Positions 27,945-36,928 of a stretch of DNA of 64,000 nucleotides are shown here, in pieces; positions within the stretch are counted from its first letter, which is position 1, and each line of letters begins with the position of its first letter. Under the pieces are notes generated by a model. The model ran no database searches, was not told the origin of the DNA, and saw nothing but the letters and a program-made list of their open reading frames with translations. Source of the DNA: Lampropedia cohaerens (GTDB taxonomy: Bacteria; Pseudomonadota; Gammaproteobacteria; Burkholderiales; Burkholderiaceae_C). The position numbers and the translations under genes were made by a program. Location: contig NZ_LBNQ01000009.1 of the NCBI RefSeq assembly GCF_001005215.1, forward strand, positions 211,881-275,880, in the 5' to 3' direction.

Positions 27945-29298
27945 GATGTGTTCCGTGCCGCAAGGAACTGGATTGGCCAAGGCTACCAGCGTGTGTGCGT
28001 TTATGGTTCCGGGCCTGGCGCTTTGGATGCCTTCCGGATACTCCTGGGGGGCTTTGTTGCTGCTTGTGTTAGCGTTGGGCAGTGTGCATCGCTGGCTACC
28101 ACGGTCTTTTCACACCGTTGACACAGGCACTTGGTTGCTCGGCGCCACGATTCTAGGGATAGGGCTGATTTGGATCGTTCAGAGCGATCCTTCGCTCGGT
28201 GCTGCGCGGTGGGATCGTTTTTCCAAGCTAGCGCTCTCGTTGCCGTGTCTGGTGTACGCGGTGACCTACGCGCCCTCGGTGCGCTCTGTAGTGTGGGGAG
28301 TGGCGGTGGGCTGCTGGGGCGCAGGGTTGATCGCCATGTGGCAGGTGTATGGACTGGGCTTGCCCCGTGCCAATGGGCATACCAATGCGATCCAGTTCGG
28401 CAATCTGGCATTGTTGCTTGGTGCGCTCGCCGCCATTTTCCTTCTGTGTCTATACCAGTATCTGGGCAGGGTACTGCGACTGGGGCTGCTTCTGGGAATC
28501 GGGCTTGCCGCGCAGGCATCACTGCTCTCGCTGAGTCGAGGTGGCTGGTTGGCACTTGTCTTCCTGCCAGTACTGGCATTTCCGAGTTTGGCATTGGTCG
28601 GCTGGCGATCGTTGAAGGTCGCCGTGCGTCGGCACTGTGTACTTGGACTTTCCCTGTTGGTGCTGGTGAGCGTGCCCATCGTGCTGAACGTGCCCCAGCT
28701 GCAAACGCGCATGGCTGCGCTGAATGCGGAATTGGCTGCTTATCAGCAATCCGGGGATGCCAGCACTTCCATCGGTCATCGCCTGGAGCATTGGCGCCTG
28801 GCTTGGCACATGGGGCTAGAGCGACCATGGCTAGGTTGGGGGGATGCCGGATACTCCTTGCGTAAGCATGAACTGGTCGCTGCAGGCCAGTTCGATGCAT
28901 CCACGCTGGAGTTTGACCATGCGCACAACGAAATGCTGGATATGTTTGCAAAACGAGGTGTGGCCGGATTGACAGCTCTGATGGCGCTGTATCTGGTTCC
29001 CCTTGCATTGTTCTGGCCCGGCGCAGGCTGGCGCAGACGCTGGCAGCAGCATGGCCTGCGCACGCGGGTTGGCGCGGCAGCTCCGGCGCTGCGACTAGGC
29101 GGCGTGGCCATTGTCCTTATGTATGTGGGCTTTGGTTGGACGCAAGTATTTTTCGCGCATAACAGTGGCGTGATGTTCTACGTTTTTATGCTGATCCTCT
29201 TCTGGGCGGCGCTACGTTGCTTGGAGAAAGCCTCAGTCTCGACAGCCGGGCAACGGAATCGGCCTGGGCCTGTCGATGTGGTCGACACAGTGCCATAA
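27937..29298 (+). CDS. O-antigen ligase/polymerase-like membrane protein (Wzy_C family)
   Basis: About 453 residues with roughly ten to twelve hydrophobic segments. A large periplasmic loop near residues 260-350 contains RLEHWRLAWHMGLERPWLGWG and DHAHNEMLDMFAKRGV; the conserved His in this loop is typical of WaaL ligases, which join O-antigen to lipid A-core. The start may be ATG 27937 or 27946, around the stop of the previous gene. A polymerase role (Wzy) cannot be excluded. Confidence 0.85.
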   Translation: MVEMCSVPQGTGLAKATSVCAFMVPGLALWMPSGYSWGALLLLVLALGSVHRWLPRSFHTVDTGTWLLGATILGIGLIWIVQSDPSLGAARWDRFSKLALSLPCLVYAVTYAPSVRSVVWGVAVGCWGAGLIAMWQVYGLGLPRANGHTNAIQFGNLALLLGALAAIFLLCLYQYLGRVLRLGLLLGIGLAAQASLLSLSRGGWLALVFLPVLAFPSLALVGWRSLKVAVRRHCVLGLSLLVLVSVPIVLNVPQLQTRMAALNAELAAYQQSGDASTSIGHRLEHWRLAWHMGLERPWLGWGDAGYSLRKHELVAAGQFDASTLEFDHAHNEMLDMFAKRGVAGLTALMALYLVPLALFWPGAGWRRRWQQHGLRTRVGAAAPALRLGGVAIVLMYVGFGWTQVFFAHNSGVMFYVFMLILFWAALRCLEKASVSTAGQRNRPGPVDVVDTVP

Positions 29299-29375
29299 TT
29301 GCCCGGATTTGCAGGCCTTGGACGGCCGTTTCGCTGCCACTGCTGGGTAGCTCTAAGCAAGAAGGATGTATGACC

Positions 29376-29606
29376 ATGACGCAAGCGACAGCCTCCTCCC
29401 CCGTGGCCCGTGCAGATGTTGAAGTGCTGGCTAAGGATCTGAACGAGAACGGTGGAATTTTCTGCCCCAGCCCTCTTGCCGGCATGCAGCTGTGGAATGG
29501 CCATCCGCGCGTGTTTCTCGATGTCGCACAGACTGGCAGCGCACGCTGCCCGTACTGCGGCACCGTCTATCGGCTAAGGGCGGGAGAGGTGTTTAAAGGT
29601 CATTGA
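29376..29606 (+). CDS. Small zinc-finger protein (zf-CHCC type)
   Basis: A 76-residue protein ending in HPRVFLDVAQTG then CPYCGTVYRLRAGE. An earlier FCPSP Cys, the His and the CPYC pair would form the zinc site of the zf-CHCC family (NDUFS6-like). Such genes often sit beside LPS core genes in Burkholderiales; the role is unknown. AAGGA at 29362-29366 favours ATG 29376 over 29370. Confidence 0.85.
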   Translation: MTQATASSPVARADVEVLAKDLNENGGIFCPSPLAGMQLWNGHPRVFLDVAQTGSARCPYCGTVYRLRAGEVFKGH

Positions 29607-29639
29607 GGTGCGCCTTCCCGCTTACCGGGCGATTATCCA

Positions 29640-30848
29640 ATGAGGGCCTTGGCTGCTGCGCCGCTGTCGTCGGTGAAGGTGCAGGGTGTTCAGACCGTTG
29701 TGCGTCGAGCGCGCGTTCTGCATTTTGTCACCGGAGGATTCTCAGGCGCCACGCAGGTCGCGGCAGATCTGGTGCGAGCGCATCGTGACAACCGTATATT
29801 TGAAGCGCGATTGGTATTGCGTCAGAAACGGCACACCGATCCCCTGCGTATTGAAGCGTTGCGCCGCGAGGGTTTGGAGGTCGATGTCGTCACCGATGCG
29901 TTGCATAGCCTCACAATGTGGCAACTGCGCAGACTTTGTCTGCAGTGGAAGCCAGACATTCTGGTTGCTCATGGCTTCAGCGAGCATCTGTGGGGACGGT
30001 TTGCCGGTCTGTGGGCGGGTGTTCCGCACCTGGTGCACGTCGAACACAACAGCCGCGAACGTTATACCTGGTGGCGACTGGCACAGGCCCGATGGCTAGC
30101 TTCGCGCACGGATCGCATCATTGGTTGCTCTGAGGGCGTGAAAGCGTCGCTGTTGGCGCTGGGTATGCCGCCGGAGAAGACCATCGCCATTTCCAATGGC
30201 ATCAAGCTGGAGCCGTATCGGGAAGCTGCCCTACGACCCCTCGCCCAGCGTGAGCCGGGTATTGTGATGGCAGCGCGTTTTGCCAGGCAAAAGGACCATA
30301 CAACGCTGCTGAAGGCGTTACAGGTACTGCGGCAACGTGGGCTAACGCCGACGTGCTGGTTGCCAGGAGGTGGCCGCACGCGCGTGCGTGAACGCATGGA
30401 GCGTCTTGCCAGCAGACTGGGGGTGCAGGAGCAGGTGCGCTTCCTGGGGTTTCATGGTGACGTGCCAGGCTTGCTAATGCGCAACCGCATTTGCGTGCTT
30501 GCCAGTCATTACGAGGGCATGCCGCTGTCGCTGATCGAGGGCATGGCAGCTGGCTGTGTTGTGGTTGGCAGTCAAGTACCTGGTGTCCAGGAAGTCGTGG
30601 AGCATGGACGCAACGGCTTGCTGGTGGCCCACCAGAATGCAGCCTCATTAGCCGATGCCCTGACATTGCTGCTCAGTGACGATGCGTTGGCCCAAAGGTT
30701 GGCCCAGCAGGGCATGCAAGACGCCAGCGCGTTGTACAGTCTGGAGCGGATGACGGCCGCTTATGAGCGAGAATTTGCCGCGATTCTGGACGGGCAGTTG
30801 CCACTGCGGGCGGAGGCGAACTCGTCGGCGGAGGCCAAGGTATGCTGA
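29640..30848 (+). CDS. Family 4 glycosyltransferase
   Basis: A 402-residue GT-B enzyme. The N-terminal domain has FVTGGFSGATQV; the C-terminal domain has VMAARFARQKDH and the donor-binding E-x7-E element in YEGMPLSLIEGMAAG. GT4 enzymes of this kind transfer sugars such as heptose, GlcNAc or glucose in LPS outer core. It overlaps the next gene by 7 bp, so it is in the same operon. Confidence 0.9.
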   Translation: MRALAAAPLSSVKVQGVQTVVRRARVLHFVTGGFSGATQVAADLVRAHRDNRIFEARLVLRQKRHTDPLRIEALRREGLEVDVVTDALHSLTMWQLRRLCLQWKPDILVAHGFSEHLWGRFAGLWAGVPHLVHVEHNSRERYTWWRLAQARWLASRTDRIIGCSEGVKASLLALGMPPEKTIAISNGIKLEPYREAALRPLAQREPGIVMAARFARQKDHTTLLKALQVLRQRGLTPTCWLPGGGRTRVRERMERLASRLGVQEQVRFLGFHGDVPGLLMRNRICVLASHYEGMPLSLIEGMAAGCVVVGSQVPGVQEVVEHGRNGLLVAHQNAASLADALTLLLSDDALAQRLAQQGMQDASALYSLERMTAAYEREFAAILDGQLPLRAEANSSAEAKVC

Positions 30849-31888
30849 TGACGGGAGATGGCGGCCGACCTTGGTTAAGCGTGCTGATACCGGTCTACAA
30901 CGTTGCGACTTATCTGCGCGAATGCGTTGAATCGGTGCTGGTGCAGGCGGATCGGGGCGTCGAAATTCTGCTGCTTGACGACGGCTCCACCGACGGCTCT
31001 GAACGCATTGCGGCCCATCTACAGACGCATTGGCCGCAGCAGATCACGCTGCTGCGGCATGCCGACAATCAAGGGTTGAGTGCAGCGCGTAATTCTTTGA
31101 TGGCTGCTGCGCGAGGCAGATATTTGTGGTTTCTTGATTCGGATGACTTCCTTTTGCCGGGGGCCATCGGGCAGCTGCGCGCCTGCATTCAAAGCCATGC
31201 GCCAGAACTGGTGCTGTGTGACTTTCAAATGTGGCGCGCCAGGCCGCGTTTGAAGCATCGCCTCCGCGGCGAGTCACACCGCCGCAGTTTCGCAGGTCCG
31301 GCAAGGCAATTGGCGCACGATCGCGTACAACTCTTGCGAGGCTTGATGTTGACTGGTCAGATGCATGCGTGGTCCAAAATTGCCAGTCGCACGCTGTGGC
31401 AGCGCAGCGGCCTGCAGTTCCCGCGCGGCGCGTACTATGAAGACATGGCAACCATGCCGCGTCTGGCGCTGGCCGCCCGCAGCTTCGCGTACGTGCCAGA
31501 GCCTTGGGTGGCTTACCGCCAGCGTGAAGGCAGCATTCTTTCTTCCACTTCCTTGGTCAAGGCCAGCGATCTGGCTTCAGCTTTGCTGGCATTTTCCGCC
31601 GACTATCAAGGGCATGTCGCACACGATGGAGTGTTGCGCAATGCCGAGCTGGAGTTCGCCATTGCGCACTTGGCTACACGCAACTTCCTTGGCGCCATGC
31701 GTGCTTTCTCTGGCTTACCGCCTGACCAAAGGCGGGAGAATCCACAAGTGCCGGAACAATTTCTTGCGTACTACCAGACCATCAGTCCGTTGGCTCCACG
31801 GGCTTTGTTGCGCGCATACTTACGCCGGGGCTGGTGGTTGCGCTATTGGAAAGTACGGGGTTGGTTGCAAACGATGAAGGCGCTGTGA
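30842..31888 (+). CDS. Family 2 glycosyltransferase
   Basis: A 348-residue GT-A enzyme. LSVLIPVYNVATYLRECVES, LLLDDGSTDGS and the DxD-type FLDSDDFLLPG are canonical. NQGLSAARNSLM follows the second motif. The C-terminal third is basic. It lies between the GT4 gene (7-bp overlap) and the first Caps_synth gene (TGATG overlap). Confidence 0.92.
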   Translation: MLMTGDGGRPWLSVLIPVYNVATYLRECVESVLVQADRGVEILLLDDGSTDGSERIAAHLQTHWPQQITLLRHADNQGLSAARNSLMAAARGRYLWFLDSDDFLLPGAIGQLRACIQSHAPELVLCDFQMWRARPRLKHRLRGESHRRSFAGPARQLAHDRVQLLRGLMLTGQMHAWSKIASRTLWQRSGLQFPRGAYYEDMATMPRLALAARSFAYVPEPWVAYRQREGSILSSTSLVKASDLASALLAFSADYQGHVAHDGVLRNAELEFAIAHLATRNFLGAMRAFSGLPPDQRRENPQVPEQFLAYYQTISPLAPRALLRAYLRRGWWLRYWKVRGWLQTMKAL

Positions 31889-32868
31889 TGGTGGTGCAAC
31901 ACGATCGCATGCATTGGCGCGTTCGGGCGGAACTGCAGATAGCACGCGGCTTGTTAGCATGGCGTCGCCATCGAGCACCTTTCTTGCCGGAGTTCGTACT
32001 GCCGTCGCCGCGTTTGGTACAGGTGGGAAACAATCTGTCAGGTGAGGGCGGCGCGTCGTCAGCCATTCCCAAAATAATATGGGCATACTGGCATGATGGT
32101 GTGCTGCCCCCTCTGATTGCGCGCTGTGTGGCTGGCTGGCGACGTCTGCATCCCGATTGGCACATTCATGTGCTGAATGCGCGTACGGCTCGCGATTTCG
32201 TGCCCGATTGGCCGGACAAGCTGGCGCAGGCAACCGTGCATCAGTTGGCTGATTGGTTGCGCCTTTCTTTATTGCATGCTCATGGTGGTATCTGGCTGGA
32301 TGCCAGTACGGTGCTGACGCAGCCGCTCGACTGGGTTTTGCAGGCGCATGCCCAGTTCAAGGTGCAGGCGCTAGGGCTGTATCTGGACCGTTTTACCAGC
32401 GAGCCAGATTATCCGGTGCTGGAGATTGGGTTGCTGGCAGCGCCGCCACATACGCGTTTTTTCGCCGATGTCTTGCAGGAGTTTGGTTGTTGGGTGATTG
32501 AGCGAGGTGCCCAGGCGTATGTTGAGCATCTGCGGCAACTTCCCAATTACCTGAAGCTGCGTCAGCGTATTGACGTGCCGCAATACCTGACCACGCATTT
32601 GGCAATCCAGCGGACTTTGCAATGGACGGGAGCTAACTACCGCTTGGCCATGTGGCGCTCTGAAGATACCGGCTACCTCTACCATGTCCAGGCTGGTTGG
32701 AGCCGTGCGCGTCTGAAGGAGCGGTTGTTTCTCATGCGCGTCGGTAAGACGGTCTCACCGCTCATCAAACTGCGCGGGCCAGATCGGCGCAAGCTTGATG
32801 CCTACCTAGACGGTCACGTCTTTCTGCCCGATAGCCTAGCGGGGCTGCATTTGCAGGAGCTGGCGTGA
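31888..32868 (+). CDS. Caps_synth/GT32-like glycosyltransferase, first tandem copy
   Basis: A 326-residue protein. IPKIIWAYWHDG, the Trp-Arg-Arg-Leu-His segment (GWRRLHPDW) and HAHGGIWLDASTVLT match capsule-synthesis glycosyltransferases of the GT32 type; the Asp of LDAST replaces the usual DxD. The start ATG 31888 overlaps the previous stop (TGATG). Its downstream neighbour is a paralogue with the same blocks, so a duplication is likely. The sugar is unknown. Confidence 0.82.
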   Translation: MVVQHDRMHWRVRAELQIARGLLAWRRHRAPFLPEFVLPSPRLVQVGNNLSGEGGASSAIPKIIWAYWHDGVLPPLIARCVAGWRRLHPDWHIHVLNARTARDFVPDWPDKLAQATVHQLADWLRLSLLHAHGGIWLDASTVLTQPLDWVLQAHAQFKVQALGLYLDRFTSEPDYPVLEIGLLAAPPHTRFFADVLQEFGCWVIERGAQAYVEHLRQLPNYLKLRQRIDVPQYLTTHLAIQRTLQWTGANYRLAMWRSEDTGYLYHVQAGWSRARLKERLFLMRVGKTVSPLIKLRGPDRRKLDAYLDGHVFLPDSLAGLHLQELA

Positions 32869-33878
32869 ACGCATTCACTCTCTTGTCGCACGTGTTACAG
32901 ATTGGCCTTGGCTTACTGTTGGCGATCGCCTTGGCGGTAATGGTCTGGCTTCGGCAATGCAGCCGCCTAGCGCCATTGCCAGTGCCTCAGCAACGGATCT
33001 TAGGTCGTGGCGCGCAATCAGGCGAACTCGTGCGTGACGCCATTCCCAAAGTGATCTGGACGTATTGGCACAGCGAAAGTTTGCCGCTGGTCGTGCAATG
33101 CTGCATCCAGGGCTGGCGACGACTTCATCCACATTGGCGCATCGAAGTGTTGCATCCGGGGCGTGTGCATGAATTCCTGGATGCCATTCCTGCTGGCCTC
33201 ACGCGCCTGAACATCGCCAAGCAGACGGACTGGATTCGCCTGGCTTTGCTGCAGCGCTACGGTGGCGTCTGGATAGACGCATCTATTATTCTCACGCGAC
33301 CGTTGGATTGGGTGGAGCAATTACGCGCACCGCAGCAGGCAGATTTCGTCGGGTTTTATCTGGATGGCTATACGATCAAACCGGATTACCCGGTGATAGA
33401 AAGCTGGTTTTTAGCTGCCGTTCCGGGAAGCGCTTTTGTCACGCAATGGCTGGCATTGTTTCAGCGCGCAGCGATTGATGGGAACACAGAAGATTATCTA
33501 AGCCGCTTGCGTAACGAAGGGCGCTATGCCGATCTGATCCAGCGTATTGGCGAACCAAGTTATCACACAATTCACGTGGTGGCGCAGGACGTTCTGCAAC
33601 GTCACCCTGCAGATCGTGGGCCGTGGCAGCTGGCGCTGTTGCGCGCTGAGGAAAGCGCCTACTGGCTGCAATGGCAGTCGCACTGGAAACGCAGGCCGCT
33701 GTTTGCCAAGCTGCTCTGGGCAAGAGGTGATGATGGGCTCTGGCCTGCCTTGGTCAAACTACGTGGCGGCGAACGCAGCAAGCTGGAATTCTGGTTACAG
33801 CGCGGTTGGTATCGCAAGGGTAGTCTTGTTGATCTGGCGCTGAACGCAATGAGCAGGACTTCCTTGAAAAAGCGCTGA
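32865..33878 (+). CDS. Caps_synth/GT32-like glycosyltransferase, second tandem copy
   Basis: A 337-residue protein with an extra N-terminal membrane helix (about residues 9-28) that the first copy lacks. IPKVIWTYWHSES, GWRRLHPHW and YGGVWIDASIILT align block by block with the neighbour. It starts with GTG at 32865, overlapping the previous stop (GTGA). The pair probably adds related sugars to the same chain. Both end in a conserved KLRG segment followed by a basic tail. Confidence 0.82.
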   Translation: MNAFTLLSHVLQIGLGLLLAIALAVMVWLRQCSRLAPLPVPQQRILGRGAQSGELVRDAIPKVIWTYWHSESLPLVVQCCIQGWRRLHPHWRIEVLHPGRVHEFLDAIPAGLTRLNIAKQTDWIRLALLQRYGGVWIDASIILTRPLDWVEQLRAPQQADFVGFYLDGYTIKPDYPVIESWFLAAVPGSAFVTQWLALFQRAAIDGNTEDYLSRLRNEGRYADLIQRIGEPSYHTIHVVAQDVLQRHPADRGPWQLALLRAEESAYWLQWQSHWKRRPLFAKLLWARGDDGLWPALVKLRGGERSKLEFWLQRGWYRKGSLVDLALNAMSRTSLKKR

Positions 33879-33908
33879 TGGAATGGATGATTGGATGAAG
33901 GTTCTATC

Positions 33909-34832
33909 GTGAATAATGAAATAACGATTGTCACCGCATTTTTTGATATCAGGCGAGGAGGATGGGGGAGCTTTGGGAGGAGTGGCGATAGGTATATATC
34001 TTATTTCAAACATTGGGCAAGGATAAAAAACAATCTTGTTGTCTATGTTGATGCATGCTATGCAGAAGAAGTGAAGGCTATTCGCAGTGCCTTTGGTTTG
34101 CTCGATAGAACGATCGTTGTGCCAGTGGATGAGGTGGAGCAGTGCGATCGAGATATTCTTCTGCGCATTGAGACGGCGATGCGTAGTCGGCACGCCTGGG
34201 TGTTTAGGCGGTGGCTGGATAATCCGGAATCGTGGAGTGTAAAATATAATTACATTATGTTGATGAAATATTATTTCATCAATGAAGCAGTCAAGAAAGG
34301 GCTCGCGTCAGGGACCATTGCGTGGATGGATTTTGGCTTCAATCACGGAGGGGAGGTTTTTCCAGTGGCGGAGGAATTTGATTTTGAGTGGAATTATCCA
34401 TTCTCGCCAAAAATTCATGCGTTCTTGAATCGGTCGGTAGATGAGTTGCCGATATTTGAGATAGTTAGAAACATGAATGTGTATATCAAGGGAAACCTCC
34501 TTGTCGCCGATGCTGGAAGTTGGTCGGAGTTGTGGCACCTTTGTCGTTCTGCAATGGTCAGCTTGACGGCATGCGGTTTTGCAGATGATGATCAAACGCT
34601 GCTTTTGATGGCTTACCGTGAGCGGCCGGATCTTTTTGAACTGCATGAAAGTGCGCAGTGGGGTGACGCATTAAAGAACTTTGGGGGTGGACACCTGACT
34701 ATGAATGACGTGTCGCCTGAAGCACCAGAATCTCGTGGCAAGAGATGGAGAAGGATTCTGAGGGAGAAGTACATCGATTGGCAGCTGTACAAACGAAAGG
34801 GGTCGGCTATTTATGAGCAATACAAGCGCTAG
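33909..34832 (+). CDS. HtrL/YibB-like protein, low GC
   Basis: A 307-residue protein. ITIVTAFFDIRRGGWGSFGRS at the N-terminus (here split by eye), YNYIMLMKYYF and TIAWMDFGFNHGG match the HtrL/YibB family, proteins of LPS/O-antigen loci related to glycosyltransferases. GAAGG at 33897-33901 points to GTG 33909 as start. Base composition is strikingly AT-rich against its neighbours (one 60-base line is 37% GC), with long A and T runs. This suggests recent transfer into the cluster. The exact activity is unknown. Confidence 0.8.
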   Translation: MNNEITIVTAFFDIRRGGWGSFGRSGDRYISYFKHWARIKNNLVVYVDACYAEEVKAIRSAFGLLDRTIVVPVDEVEQCDRDILLRIETAMRSRHAWVFRRWLDNPESWSVKYNYIMLMKYYFINEAVKKGLASGTIAWMDFGFNHGGEVFPVAEEFDFEWNYPFSPKIHAFLNRSVDELPIFEIVRNMNVYIKGNLLVADAGSWSELWHLCRSAMVSLTACGFADDDQTLLLMAYRERPDLFELHESAQWGDALKNFGGGHLTMNDVSPEAPESRGKRWRRILREKYIDWQLYKRKGSAIYEQYKR

Positions 34833-34840
34833 TCTCTGCA

Positions 34841-35785
34841 ATGCTGCATGTCATCGCTGATTTCGAATCGGAACTGACACGGTTCATCTTCGATGGGGTG
34901 GCTCGGACAGATGTGCATCTGATTTGTCTGCCTCCGCGTGCACGAGGATTTGACGTACTCAAGCGCGCCGCCGAGTGCACACTGCCGAATACACGGCTCG
35001 ATTGGCTGTATTCCGCGTCACTGCTTGAGCAGTTGGCGCAAATTCGCCCTGGCGATCACGTGTTGTTGTTTTCCATCTTCAACCCCAAGAACTTGCAGGT
35101 GCTGGGCAAATACCTGCGCAAGGCGCAGGTGCATGTGTTTCTCTGGAATCCATTGCGGGAACATGGCGCAGATCCGCGCAAGGCCGAGCGCAGGCTGCAG
35201 GCGGTGCGAAGGTTGACGCCGCATATCGCCACCTTCGATCCCGAGGATGCCAAGGCGCACAAATTGAGGTTGGTGCCGCAGCCCTATCGCGAAGTCCCAG
35301 CACCAGCATATGCGGATTGCACGGTAGATCTCTGCTTTATCGGGATGGACAAAGGGCGTTTGCCTTTTTTAATGCGGCTTGCTGACGTCGCAGAGCAAGC
35401 TGGGCTGCGGTGTTTTATGCATGTGTTGCCGGATAAAGGCCAACGCTACACGCCGAGGCAACGGGCCTTCATGGCGCGAGGCTATCTCTCGTATGCAGAG
35501 AATTTGCGTCATGCCATGCAGGCGCGATGCTTGCTGGAGGTGGCTCAGGTGCATCAGGCCGGAGCCACTTTGCGCAGCGTGGAGGCGTTGTTTCTGGCGC
35601 GAAAATTGGTGACGACCCGTCAACATGCGCGCCACGAACCGGACTTTGATCCTCGGCGGGTCTTGCTCATGCTTGAACCGGATGCAGATGTGTTAACGGA
35701 GTTCTTGAACCAGCCGTGTCCCAGAGTTCCTCAGGAAACGCTGCGTCGCCACGAGATCAATCAATGGCTTGAAAACTTCTGCTGA
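34841..35785 (+). CDS. Unrecognised protein of the polysaccharide cluster, possible GT-B-like transferase
   Basis: A 314-residue soluble protein I cannot name. A Rossmann-like opening MLHVIADFESELTRFIFDGV is followed by HVLLFSIFNPKNLQVLGKYLRK, a central break at about residue 145 (VPQPYREVPAPAY), a second domain CTVDLCFIGMDKGRLPFL, and a late E-containing segment (CLLEVAQVHQAGATLRSVEALFL) that is placed like the donor-binding helix of GT-B enzymes. GC returns to the cluster norm. It follows the HtrL-like gene by 8 bp and ends 3 bp before the convergent galE. Confidence 0.6.
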   Translation: MLHVIADFESELTRFIFDGVARTDVHLICLPPRARGFDVLKRAAECTLPNTRLDWLYSASLLEQLAQIRPGDHVLLFSIFNPKNLQVLGKYLRKAQVHVFLWNPLREHGADPRKAERRLQAVRRLTPHIATFDPEDAKAHKLRLVPQPYREVPAPAYADCTVDLCFIGMDKGRLPFLMRLADVAEQAGLRCFMHVLPDKGQRYTPRQRAFMARGYLSYAENLRHAMQARCLLEVAQVHQAGATLRSVEALFLARKLVTTRQHARHEPDFDPRRVLLMLEPDADVLTEFLNQPCPRVPQETLRRHEINQWLENFC

Positions 35786-35788
35786 TCG

Positions 35789-36835
35789 TCAGTGGGACGA
35801 ATGGGTTGTGCTGTTATACCCGTCTGGATTGTTTGATTGCCACCGCCACGCATCCCTGAGCATGTCTTCCAGCGTATGGGTGGCGCGCCATTGCAGTTCC
35901 TGCTTGGCCAATGAAGGATCGGCCCAGAAGGCGGGCAGGTCGCCGTCGCGGCGGGGGGCGATGCGGTAGGGTACGTGCGCACCGGTGACGGCCTCGAATG
36001 TCCGCACGATTTCCAGCACCGAGGTGCCGCGGCCAGTGCCGAGATTCCAGGCACGCAGGCCGGCCGGAGAATCATGATCGGCGGTAAGTGCATCCAGCGC
36101 GGCCAGGTGACCTCGCGCGAGGTCGACGACATGCAGGTAGTCGCGAATGCACGTGCCGTCAGGGGTTTCATAGTCACCGCCGAAGATGGCCAGTTCCTCG
36201 CGCTGGCCAATGGCAACCTGCGTGACGAATGGCAGCAGGTTGTTGGGAATGCCCTGCGGGTCTTCGCCGATCAGACCGCTGGGATGTGCACCGATGGGAT
36301 TGAAGTAACGCAGCGCCGCCGCGCGCCAGCGTGTATCGGCCCGGCACAGATCCACCAGCATGCGCTCGACCATGATTTTGCTGTTGCCGTAGGGATTGGA
36401 GGCCGTGCCCAGCGGCATGTCCTCCCGATAGGGGACCGGGGCATCCGGGCCGTAGACGGTTGCCGAGGAGCTGAACACGAAGGTACGCACGCCAGCAGCG
36501 TCCATGGCCTTGAGCAGGCTGAGGCTGCCGGCCACGTTGTTGTCGTAGTACGCCAGCGGCAGGCGTACGCTTTCGCCGACGGCCTTCAGGCCAGCAAAGT
36601 GGATCACGGCGTCAATGCCGCTGCCCTGCAGCACGGCCTGCAGGGCTGGGGTGTCGCGCACGTCCATTCGGAAAAAGGCGGGTGTGGTGCCGGAAATCGC
36701 ACCGATCCGGTCAATGGCCTCGGCATGGCTGTTGCAGAGGTTGTCGACGATGGTCACCTGGTGGCCGGCGGCAAGGAGTTCAACGGCTGTGTGGGCGCCG
36801 ATATAGCCGGCGCCTCCTGTGACGAGGACGTGCAT
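35789..36835 (-). CDS. galE: UDP-glucose 4-epimerase
   Basis: A 348-residue extended SDR interconverting UDP-glucose and UDP-galactose (possibly their N-acetyl forms), supplying sugars for the adjoining polysaccharide cluster. The NAD loop is VTGGAGYIGAHT at the start. SSSATVYG provides the Ser and NPYGNSKIMVE the catalytic Tyr/Lys. GTGRGTSVLEIV and the C-terminal WADPSLAKQELQW are GalE blocks. It is convergent with the cluster and 93 bp after a histidine-kinase gene on the same strand. Confidence 0.96.
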   Translation of the reverse strand: MHVLVTGGAGYIGAHTAVELLAAGHQVTIVDNLCNSHAEAIDRIGAISGTTPAFFRMDVRDTPALQAVLQGSGIDAVIHFAGLKAVGESVRLPLAYYDNNVAGSLSLLKAMDAAGVRTFVFSSSATVYGPDAPVPYREDMPLGTASNPYGNSKIMVERMLVDLCRADTRWRAAALRYFNPIGAHPSGLIGEDPQGIPNNLLPFVTQVAIGQREELAIFGGDYETPDGTCIRDYLHVVDLARGHLAALDALTADHDSPAGLRAWNLGTGRGTSVLEIVRTFEAVTGAHVPYRIAPRRDGDLPAFWADPSLAKQELQWRATHTLEDMLRDAWRWQSNNPDGYNSTTHSSH

Positions 36836-36928
36836 GCGAGAAACAGGTGAAAGTGTCTGGGCGGGAAGGTCGCGCGCAATGGCTGCGCAGGCGCGCGACC
36901 ACTGCCGATACTGTAGCGGAAACGGCTG

